A DNA stretch of 27,892 nucleotides. Source: a virus. Position 1 is the stretch's first letter. Each line of letters begins with the position of its first letter. The position numbers were made by a program, and so were the translations under genes. The notes under the pieces are model-generated. The model saw only the letters and a program-made list of their open reading frames with translations, was not told where the DNA came from and made no database searches. Of the stretch, positions 21,642 through 27,892 are shown piece by piece. The DNA lies in the IMG/VR virus record IMGVR_UViG_3300035698_008087, positions 1 to 27,892 of that record; one strand, written 5' to 3'.

Positions 21642-23570
21642 TTACTTAGCAACTTGCGATAGTTCCCAAATAGAAGCTTTTGGAGTAGCTCTTTTTAAGT
21701 TTAATGTTTGTTTTAGCTTCGTACCCTTAAACTCAAATGTCTTAATGAGTTGCGAATTTTCTACGATAATTACAGCCCCTTTATCTAGTAAATCTATCCA
21801 AGCAGAGACGTTTTTATCCAAGCTAATACGCTCTACACACTCCCCTTTATTCATAAGTTCTTTGTTTTCACATAGTTTCGTATATGCAGACATACTACTT
21901 GTTTCCAAGGGATTACTCTCTAGGATCAATTGTAAGGCACTATTATCTTTATCTGATACAAAGATATGCCAATTCATCTGTCCACCTTTTTGCCATTGAT
22001 GCTGTAAAGTGAATATGCCTTCTTTTATACATTTAACAAAATCAGTTTTCTTTACTTTTTCTACTAAGGCGTTTCTTTTTTCTTTTGCTTTTATTAGAGT
22101 CTTTGCTTCCCAGAAACGCATCTGGATCGGCAAACCTTCTCTTATACTTTGAGGAAGGGTGGAAACTCCTAGTGGCGGCATCCAATCTTCTTCGATAGCT
22201 TCTTTCGAGAGCACCATAGGCTTTTGGGTTATTGGAAGTATCATTGCCCATTGTTTATCCCTCCCATACTTACATACGATCTGTTTTGATTCTTGAACTA
22301 AATCAATACTTTTAATGTAATCTTCTGGGTGCAATTTGGCATCTTCTACTATAAAATCTAAATCCTCCTTAAGTATATTAGACAAGAACACAGTCTTTAA
22401 ATAATTGTCTTCTAACAATTTTGATGAAACATTGGTCTTTCTAAATAACACGCGCATACTTTCGTTTGACGTATGGCAAAAAAACTCTTTTATATATGCT
22501 TCTTGTATTCCTAACTCTATAAATACATCTTTATCCTTTATAAGAGTGTCTTTATCTAAAAATGCTAAATCAATGTCTTTAAGTTTATGAAAACTACTTT
22601 CATTCAAATAATCTGCTTTATCTTTAGCTATAAGCTCTAAGGCACTTGTGAATTTAGGCTTTAGTTCAGTGCTGATATCAATTGCTTCAGAGATTTTCTT
22701 AACTTCTTTATTAGAATCAAACATGAAGTGCGACATTCCATATAAAGGATATACCATAGTATTTAGTTTAAATATAGATTCAGAAAACATCTTACAAACA
22801 TTATCCACTTCTTCTTTATTGTTTGTTATCATTATAGGTATTAAATTAATATGGAATTTTTCAAAGTCAACATTTTCTGTGAGTGATTGCGGAAAACTCA
22901 ATTCGTCAAAATATTGCATCCGTTCTTTAAATGTCTTCTTATGTAGATCTTCTTTTTTATACCATAAGATATCTGATATATGAGCACACATTTTATCTTC
23001 TATTATTTCTATAGTAGCTTCTAGTATAAAATCATGGGCACTTAAATCTTGTACTGATTCAATTATATCTTTATACTTAGAAGTAACTTTTTCACCTGAT
23101 TCAGAAAACATTATTACATTGTTTTGCTTACTTCTTTTATTTTTATGGATTTGAATGTATTCACCAGAGAACTTCTTCTGTGCAAACACTTCCTGTTCTG
23201 TTATAGACATTACATTACCCATAGGAGTAGCACCAATAAAAAACTCATTGAGTTTAATAGAATCTTTTTTATATGCGGTTTTAGCAGAAAGCCTAGATTT
23301 AAAATCCTTTATTTTATTATTGATGGTGAAACTTTCAAAGAACCACTTTGCTCTATTTGTTTGAATCGCGCAATAAAAATCATTTGTTTCAATTGCAATA
23401 TTTCTATTATCTATTTCCTCAATTAAAGGCATACCCTTATTAATAAGAAATCCTCTTTCAGTAACAATTGACTCTAGCATATAGAGGCTGCTTAATTTTT
23501 GGAATGTATCTTTTAATTGTATGTCAGACAAGTTTTTTGCTTCGTTAAGCGTAATGTCCGATATCCTCAT
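21642..23570 (-). CDS. DNA ligase adenylation-like + LigD phosphoesterase-like protein, probably catalytically degenerate, 642 aa
   Basis: Residues 128-225 follow ATP-dependent DNA ligases: FAQKKFSGEYIQIHK (motif I, normally KxDG, here K133-F-S-G), MFSESGEKVT, FILEATIE (motif III) and ISDILWYKKEDLHKKTFKERMQYFDEL (motif IIIa). Residues 518-642 resemble the LigD 3'-phosphoesterase fold: IFTLQHQWQKGGQMNWHIFV, ESNPLE, KGAVIIVENSQLIKTFEFKGTKLK. The usual His-x-Asp-x-Arg in that domain reads Asn-Trp-His-Ile-Phe-Val, so the active site looks lost. The middle 230-440 is helical and unknown. ATG 23570 follows TAGGAGG and overlaps the portal gene by 26 bases. Between portal and capsid it may serve in the head or at packaged DNA ends. 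Confidence 0.6.
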   Translation of the reverse strand: MRISDITLNEAKNLSDIQLKDTFQKLSSLYMLESIVTERGFLINKGMPLIEEIDNRNIAIETNDFYCAIQTNRAKWFFESFTINNKIKDFKSRLSAKTAYKKDSIKLNEFFIGATPMGNVMSITEQEVFAQKKFSGEYIQIHKNKRSKQNNVIMFSESGEKVTSKYKDIIESVQDLSAHDFILEATIEIIEDKMCAHISDILWYKKEDLHKKTFKERMQYFDELSFPQSLTENVDFEKFHINLIPIMITNNKEEVDNVCKMFSESIFKLNTMVYPLYGMSHFMFDSNKEVKKISEAIDISTELKPKFTSALELIAKDKADYLNESSFHKLKDIDLAFLDKDTLIKDKDVFIELGIQEAYIKEFFCHTSNESMRVLFRKTNVSSKLLEDNYLKTVFLSNILKEDLDFIVEDAKLHPEDYIKSIDLVQESKQIVCKYGRDKQWAMILPITQKPMVLSKEAIEEDWMPPLGVSTLPQSIREGLPIQMRFWEAKTLIKAKEKRNALVEKVKKTDFVKCIKEGIFTLQHQWQKGGQMNWHIFVSDKDNSALQLILESNPLETSSMSAYTKLCENKELMNKGECVERISLDKNVSAWIDLLDKGAVIIVENSQLIKTFEFKGTKLKQTLNLKRATPKASIWELSQVAK

Positions 23571-25071
23571 CGTAATCGCCTCCTACTTTTTTTCTCCCTT
23601 TTCGTTTCTCTTTAACTGGAAGTTTTTCTTTCTTTACAGGATTAACTTTTTTAGGAACATTTTTCTTTTTATCAATAACGACTTCATCTTCGTCTTTATC
23701 ATTTTTATCATCATCATCAACATCTTCATCTTCTAAATCTAGTTTATCTATTTCGACACCAATCTGTCCCATGAAAGTGCTGAAAGCTTTTTTAGCTCCT
23801 TCTTCAGTTATCCATCCTGCATTTTGCGCATTAGCTAAAGCATCTACATAGTTACTTAATGCGTATGATGTTGTTTTCATATCTTTAGCAACTAACGGTG
23901 AAGGAATGATTACAAATGTCGTATCTTCTTCATCTGTTAATTCGTCATGCAAAATGGCTTGGTCAATAACAAATTTAATAATGAATTCTAACATATGCTT
24001 AACGTATCTCTGCCTAGTCTTAAGCTTCTTTAGCGTCGGAACTGACATCTCCAAAGCAGTTGCTCTGGTAGTTCCACCACCTTCACCAAACCAATGCTCA
24101 GGATACCCTGCACCACCGATTATTATATTTCTAAACATTGATGCTTCATTTACAGCGTCAGCACCTTCTAACTTAGGAGAAACTGTGTCCCATTTAATTA
24201 ATTCGTTATGTACTCTTACTGAACCAGATTGCGGCACAGCTAAATTCTTAGCAAACGCTGTCAGTTCATTAGCTGCCATTCCAGTACATTCAACATCCCA
24301 AATAAATGTATTTAATAAAAAGGCTCGTTCTAATCTAGCAAATAAGAATTGGTCGTATCCATCTATCCAATCACAAAGCGTTAATAAATCACTTCTTCCT
24401 CTAGTAGCAGTAGAAACTGAGTTAATAAAGAAATAAAATGCTTCTCCTGTTAACTTACCAAAGGATTCAGATTTAACGTCATTATCTACATTAACTATTT
24501 CCATTTGAGCTGTAGTGCGTTCTCTGACATTCTTGTAATAAACGATTTTTTCTAATCTTTGCGAATTACGACGATTACACTTAATACTTTTCACTCTGGA
24601 AGGATCTAAATAACCTAGCTTCACAGAACCATTAACTTTATTAACCCATACAGGATAAGTTTGTTCTCCCCATAAAGAAAGCTCTAAAACTTTCTGATCA
24701 ATGGTAATATCAATATTATTATCTGGGTCATGCCAAAATTTATCTATTATCTCTTTTACTTTTGGATTCTTAGCATTATATGAAAATCCGTCTCCAACAA
24801 CAAAGTCTCTTGTTATTTCAATCATTCGATGTGCAATAGGATTAGAATCAAATAAATAAAAAGCGATTTCTTGCATCCTAGTTTGCGTAACAGTAGGCAA
24901 ATCTCGTGGCTGTTCATTACCAGATAAAGACCGCCATTGAGCTTCTTCTTTGTTGATGCCTATCATAGGAAAATTCTCTTGAAGTTTCTTATTCAATGCT
25001 TGAGCGTCTGTTCTGCGTTCAGAAAAACTTTTTTGTTTCATTTCTTTTTTTACTTTCTTTACTTTTGCCAT
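23545..25071 (-). CDS. Portal protein, 508 aa
   Basis: ATG 25071 follows GAAGGAGTTCAAT and overlaps TerL by 13 bases. A helical and beta-mixed protein of normal portal length, it has 'FYLFDSNPIAHRMIEITRDFVVGDGFSY' near residue 70, 'QKVLELSLWGEQTYPVWVN', 'LGYLDPSRVKSI', 'STATRGRSDLLTLCDWIDGYDQFLFARLER', and 'GGGTTRATALEMSVPTLKKLKTRQRYVKHMLEFI' near 335-370. These fit SPP1 gp6-type portals, the dodecameric ring through which TerL packs DNA. It ends in a strongly acidic block (DDDDKNDKDEDE) followed by a Lys-rich tail. The order TerS-TerL-portal supports the call. Confidence 0.88.
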   Translation of the reverse strand: MAKVKKVKKEMKQKSFSERRTDAQALNKKLQENFPMIGINKEEAQWRSLSGNEQPRDLPTVTQTRMQEIAFYLFDSNPIAHRMIEITRDFVVGDGFSYNAKNPKVKEIIDKFWHDPDNNIDITIDQKVLELSLWGEQTYPVWVNKVNGSVKLGYLDPSRVKSIKCNRRNSQRLEKIVYYKNVRERTTAQMEIVNVDNDVKSESFGKLTGEAFYFFINSVSTATRGRSDLLTLCDWIDGYDQFLFARLERAFLLNTFIWDVECTGMAANELTAFAKNLAVPQSGSVRVHNELIKWDTVSPKLEGADAVNEASMFRNIIIGGAGYPEHWFGEGGGTTRATALEMSVPTLKKLKTRQRYVKHMLEFIIKFVIDQAILHDELTDEEDTTFVIIPSPLVAKDMKTTSYALSNYVDALANAQNAGWITEEGAKKAFSTFMGQIGVEIDKLDLEDEDVDDDDKNDKDEDEVVIDKKKNVPKKVNPVKKEKLPVKEKRKGRKKVGGDYDEDIGHYA

Positions 25072-26684
25072 ATTGAACTCCTTCTGTTATTATGAGAGTT
25101 TAATTGTATAATACTCATTGGTGATGTAACAACTTTTTCGAGTTTATTTTCTTTTTGTTTCTTATCTAAATCATCCCCAAACAAACCACGCTTTCTCTCT
25201 GTTGGTTGAGGATTTTTATTAATTGCAATATCAATACCGACTGCTTTGATTATAGGAAAAATATTAATAATAATATATTCAAAAGCATTTGTTCTATGTG
25301 TTGACCAATCATCAATATGGTCTGTGCGATGCTTATTTAATCTGCAATTTGATAATGCTCCAAAGAACTTCTCACAAGTCGGCTCTTTTGAAACAATTAC
25401 TTTAGGAATACCTCCGTGCTTCCCACGCAATGCAGTCTTTACTGCTCTCATCTTATCTCGATTACTTATTTCTTTAGTCTTTATTTTTAACTGTCCTTTT
25501 GTTAAAGCAGCGTATTCTTGTATGACATTAGTCTTTGTTAATCTGGAACGATGCTTCCCTGCTGGGTCGCCATAAGCCTCTAAGTCACTTAATTCACCTC
25601 TGAAACCTAATTGACCGAGTATTCGAAGCATGTTTTCTATATGGTCTTTCGTTAATAAATCTTTCCCTGTATAAGAATGCAATAAAACAAATCTTTCAAA
25701 AAGCCCTAATCTAATTTTCTGACCAAACAAAATCACTTCTTCAGATAAACCAAAATCAAATCCTAATATTAACGGTTCATTAGGGTCATAATATAATTTA
25801 GTTCGTGAAACATGAACATCTTCTTTTGCTTCAGGATAAGACTTTTCACTATCTTTAGTTGAATAACTTATTTCTTGTTCTTGCTCCCATTCCTCTTCCG
25901 TCATAGTTAACTGTTTCTTCTTCATCCAATCTTCATCTTTATGAGGGTTTTGTGACCAGTGAAACCTTATTATTTTAAAAGATTTATTTTTTAATGCACG
26001 TTCTTTAATCTCGACATATTTATTGTCATTAGGATTAGACGGTGGCGTTGAGTTAACACATAAAGATTCTGTTGAATTAGAACATCCTTTCCACATTTCT
26101 CTGAGTACACCTTGGTCTATATGCGCTGCTTCATCAATAAGAATAAATTTATATTGTGTATCTCTACCGGCTTTAGGATTAGCTGAAGAACCTTTAATAA
26201 CAGAATTAGTCGACATCACATTAAAAGATAGTTTTGGATTGTGCATTTTTAACTGTAAGAAGAATGGTAATCTCGTATACATAAAATCTAATCTTCCAAA
26301 CAAAGAGTGATATGTCTTTCCAGTATCTTCAACTTCGTTCTCTTTTAAAGATATATTCAAAGAAGCAAAAGCGTTAGTAAACAATGCTTGATGAAGCTGC
26401 CACGCCATTATTGTCCATGAAACACCCATAGCACGTGATTTTTCTATGAAAGTATTATTAAACTTCGTTAAATCATCCACTAAATCGCAAAGATACGGCC
26501 ATGGCTCCATAATGGCAATAGCCGGCTTTAAGTTTGGATTTATATAATGACAATAATTATATATAAAGTATTTAGGGTCAGCAGCGCATTTCTGATACTC
26601 AGAAATAGCAAAATCTTTCTGGTCAGCTCTACTGAGGCTGTCCCAACCCAGCAATATCTTCTGCGGAGAATCCTTGCTTTTCAT
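25059..26684 (-). CDS. terL: Terminase large subunit (ATPase/nuclease), 541 aa
   Basis: It has a Walker A-type KSRAMGVSW near residues 82-90 (a deviant P-loop as in many terminases), Walker B FILIDEAAH near 180-188, and a C-terminal nuclease with Asp310 (LGFDFGLSE), Asp373 (YGDPAG) and Asp459 or 460 (HIDDW). It is the motor that cuts concatemers and drives DNA into the head through the portal. ATG 26684 overlaps TerS by 56 bases, with GGAGG 14 bases upstream; a later start is possible but would remove N-terminal residues. The C-terminus ends in a basic, Asn/Ser-rich tail. Confidence 0.93.
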   Translation of the reverse strand: MKSKDSPQKILLGWDSLSRADQKDFAISEYQKCAADPKYFIYNYCHYINPNLKPAIAIMEPWPYLCDLVDDLTKFNNTFIEKSRAMGVSWTIMAWQLHQALFTNAFASLNISLKENEVEDTGKTYHSLFGRLDFMYTRLPFFLQLKMHNPKLSFNVMSTNSVIKGSSANPKAGRDTQYKFILIDEAAHIDQGVLREMWKGCSNSTESLCVNSTPPSNPNDNKYVEIKERALKNKSFKIIRFHWSQNPHKDEDWMKKKQLTMTEEEWEQEQEISYSTKDSEKSYPEAKEDVHVSRTKLYYDPNEPLILGFDFGLSEEVILFGQKIRLGLFERFVLLHSYTGKDLLTKDHIENMLRILGQLGFRGELSDLEAYGDPAGKHRSRLTKTNVIQEYAALTKGQLKIKTKEISNRDKMRAVKTALRGKHGGIPKVIVSKEPTCEKFFGALSNCRLNKHRTDHIDDWSTHRTNAFEYIIINIFPIIKAVGIDIAINKNPQPTERKRGLFGDDLDKKQKENKLEKVVTSPMSIIQLNSHNNRRSSIWQK

Positions 26685-27135
26685 GGACTTTTGTTTCGCC
26701 TCCCATTAAGAGTAGTTCAAGTTTTACCAATCTCTCAAATTGATTAAGATTAGCTTTCATTACTAATTCGCCATTATCAACACGCTCTTGAAATTTACCT
26801 ATTACTTTTCGTACCATCACCAACAATTCTTTCCTTCTAGTCAATATGTGTTCATCTAGCATCGTATAAGTTTTATCTTGTAAAAATTCTAGGCGCACCT
26901 TCAAAGGTTTAATACTTCTTTTTATATCACCTTTCTCAAAGTACTTCTTACCAGTATCATAAGAAATCTCAACTCTATTACATGCCGCTTTTAAACTAAG
27001 CCCTTCCGTTAACGCTTCGTATAAATCCTCGATTTTGGTTTCAGGTAGTCGATACTGATATCCGTACCCTTCCTTTTTATTTTTCGGAAGAGTTAAATTT
27101 GCTAATGAATTTGGATTCATTTGTCTTTGTGTCAT
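26629..27135 (-). CDS. terS: Terminase small subunit, 168 aa
   Basis: ATG 27135 follows GAGGAGATTAATTGTA. Residues about 34-66 form a helix-turn-helix of small terminases (EDLYEALTEGLSLKAACNRVEISYDTGKKYF), followed by long charged helices for ring assembly (about 80-145). It lies directly before TerL. Small terminase subunits recognise the packaging site and regulate TerL. The C-terminal tail is acidic and Gly-rich. The packaging site itself cannot be identified here. Confidence 0.82.
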   Translation of the reverse strand: MTQRQMNPNSLANLTLPKNKKEGYGYQYRLPETKIEDLYEALTEGLSLKAACNRVEISYDTGKKYFEKGDIKRSIKPLKVRLEFLQDKTYTMLDEHILTRRKELLVMVRKVIGKFQERVDNGELVMKANLNQFERLVKLELLLMGGETKVHEKQGFSAEDIAGLGQPQ

Positions 27136-27140
27136 TACAA

Positions 27141-27440
27141 TTAATCTCCTCTCTTTTTTCTAACAACAAAATCTATTCTACCTGTACGCTCATCTGCGCC
27201 AGTAGAAAATTTCGCTGTTAAGAATGCACTATATGAGCCTGCGGCTAAATCAGATATTTTATAATATACTACCGTCCCAGAAATACTCGCTGTAGTAGAA
27301 CTTAATATTGACCTAGAATTGCTTTTTCTTTCCCATATTTCAACTAACCCTGAATTTGCATCAGGCGTTTGCGCTACATTCTCAATTTCCCATTGACCTC
27401 GCAACGTTACATCATCATTCACATAATATTCATGCCGCAT
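27141..27440 (-). CDS. Small Ig-like beta protein, 99 aa
   Basis: ATG 27440 follows AAAGGGGGTGAAATA. The sequence alternates beta strands with short loops: 'DVTLRGQWEIEN', 'GLVEIWERKSN', 'SGTVVYYKISDLAAGSYSAFLTAKFSTG', 'RTGRIDFVVRKK'. The pattern 'G.v.y...DL..G.Y.a.....G......g...f.V' is common in phage Ig-like beta-sandwich proteins, such as baseplate or fibre-associated domains. Its place between the Ser/Thr-repeat gene and TerS gives no clear role. It may decorate the capsid or a fibre. Confidence 0.6.
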   Translation of the reverse strand: MRHEYYVNDDVTLRGQWEIENVAQTPDANSGLVEIWERKSNSRSILSSTTASISGTVVYYKISDLAAGSYSAFLTAKFSTGADERTGRIDFVVRKKRGD

Positions 27441-27455
27441 TATTTCACCCCCTTT

Positions 27456-27892
27456 TTACGGGTTATCATTAAAATCGTAATTATACGTTTTATCTTTAAA
27501 TTTATAATCATTTGTCTTATCAACAAAATCGTAATCATAAGTTTTTTCTACAAAAATATATTCAGCAGGAGCGATAGTTGTTGTAGTCGATGTTGTACTC
27601 GTTGATGTCGTAGACGTAGATGTCGTTGAAGTACTTGTTGTTGACGTAGTACTAGTTGAAGTTGTAGATGTACTCGTTGTACTAGTCGTACTTGTTGATG
27701 TTGTTGAAGTCGAAGTAGTCGACGTACTTGTTGTACTAGTCGTACTTGTTGATGTTGTTGACGTAGAAGTAGTCGACGTACTTGTTGTACTAGTCGTACT
27801 TGTTGATGTTGTTGACGTAGAAGTAGTCGACGTACTCGTTGTAGAAGTTGTACTCGTTGATGTTGTTGAAGTCGAAGTAGTCGACGTGCTCG
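27456..27892 (-). CDS. Ser/Thr-repeat protein, 5' end beyond the window
   Basis: The frame is open to the right edge, with TAA at 27458-27456. At least 105 residues next to the edge are Ser/Thr only, in ST and STT units, then TTTTIAPAEY. It ends in three 9-residue units, KTYDYDFVD, KTNDYKFKD and KTYNYDFND, and DNP at the C-terminus. The start is not seen, so whether more domains precede is unknown. It shares the tract with three head or neck/tail proteins and the tube protein, which suggests a virion protein. Confidence 0.65.
   Translation of the reverse strand, partial: STSTTSTSTTSTSTTSTTSTSTTSTSTTSTSTTSTTSTSTTSTSTTSTSTTSTTSTSTTSTSTTSTSTTSTTSTSTTSTSTTSTTSTSTTSTSTTSTSTTSTTTTIAPAEYIFVEKTYDYDFVDKTNDYKFKDKTYNYDFNDNP
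27576..27892 (-). repeat. Ser/Thr tract 5 (at least 105 codons, cut by edge)
   Basis: The coding strand is a run of ACN and TCN/AGY codons. On the + strand it reads as GTN-GAN-like 15-18 bp units, including near-identical copies such as GTACTTGTTGTACTAGTC at about 60-bp spacing. It is the longest tract in the window. Confidence 0.95.

Noticed and set aside
27576-27892. Possible CRISPR or satellite array at the right edge
   Set aside because: Units are 6, 9 or 15 bp codon patterns with no constant repeat and spacer; the frame encodes Ser/Thr without a stop.
1-27892. Genetic code with TGA as tryptophan
   Set aside because: TGA is a stop in many coupled overlaps (2266-2268, 2568-2570, 12167-12169, 11454-11456), and reading it as Trp would add a long nonsense tail to the tape measure. 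Only two in-frame TGA codons look odd.

Overview
The window reads as most of the structural half of a tailed, long non-contractile-tailed (siphovirus-like) phage or prophage, AT-rich and using the standard genetic code with strong GGAGG-type ribosome binding sites. An outer-membrane beta-barrel gene ending in Tyr-Arg-Phe and an exported lipoprotein suggest a Gram-negative (diderm) host, but nothing fixes the species. I see no integrase, tRNA, rRNA, insertion sequence or CRISPR array.

Layout. Positions 1-4800 (+ strand) hold a tightly packed run of about 15 small accessory genes, often overlapping by ATGA or TAATG: small zinc-ribbon proteins, an MT-A70-type adenine methyltransferase, a dATP/dGTP diphosphohydrolase-like protein (DUF5664/MazZ-like), a zinc-ribbon-only NrdR relative, two exported proteins (one a beta-barrel interrupted by an in-frame TGA) and a GroES co-chaperonin. 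A strong intrinsic terminator (4807-4844) closes this run against the convergent late operon. Positions 4854-27892 (- strand, so transcribed from right to left) hold the virion genes in classical order: a Ser/Thr-repeat protein cut by the right edge, an Ig-like small protein, TerS, TerL, portal, a degenerate DNA-ligase/LigD-like protein, a fused prohead protease-scaffold-major capsid protein, a decoration-like protein, a Ser/Thr-tagged protein, connector, tail terminator, tail tube, a morphogenesis protein, the tail chaperone G/GT with a programmed frameshift, tape measure, DUF2460, BR0599/gpL-like, an NlpC/P60-gpJ fusion, two tip/fibre proteins sharing a YGL-type motif, and a possible lysis cassette of four small proteins. 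No obvious free endolysin is present.

Most worth a second look: (1) five Ser/Thr-only tracts built from ST and STT units at the ends of different head and tail proteins; (2) an 80-nt three-way-junction RNA just after the capsid gene, one arm of which can alternatively pair with the next gene's Shine-Dalgarno; (3) a canonical A-AAA-AAA slippery site producing a G/GT chaperone pair; (4) an ideal internal ribosome binding site that would release a scaffold-capsid protein from the protease fusion; (5) two in-frame TGA codons with protein-like sequence continuing beyond them in an otherwise standard-code genome; (6) the ligase-like protein with eroded catalytic motifs between portal and capsid.

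How it works together: TerS/TerL package DNA through the portal into a capsid built from the protease-scaffold-MCP polyprotein, with GroES possibly assisting folding. Decoration and connector proteins finish the head. The tube, chaperones and tape measure set tail length, and the DUF2460, gpL-like and gpK/J-like proteins form the tail tip. All functions are read from sequence motifs and gene order. No database search was possible.
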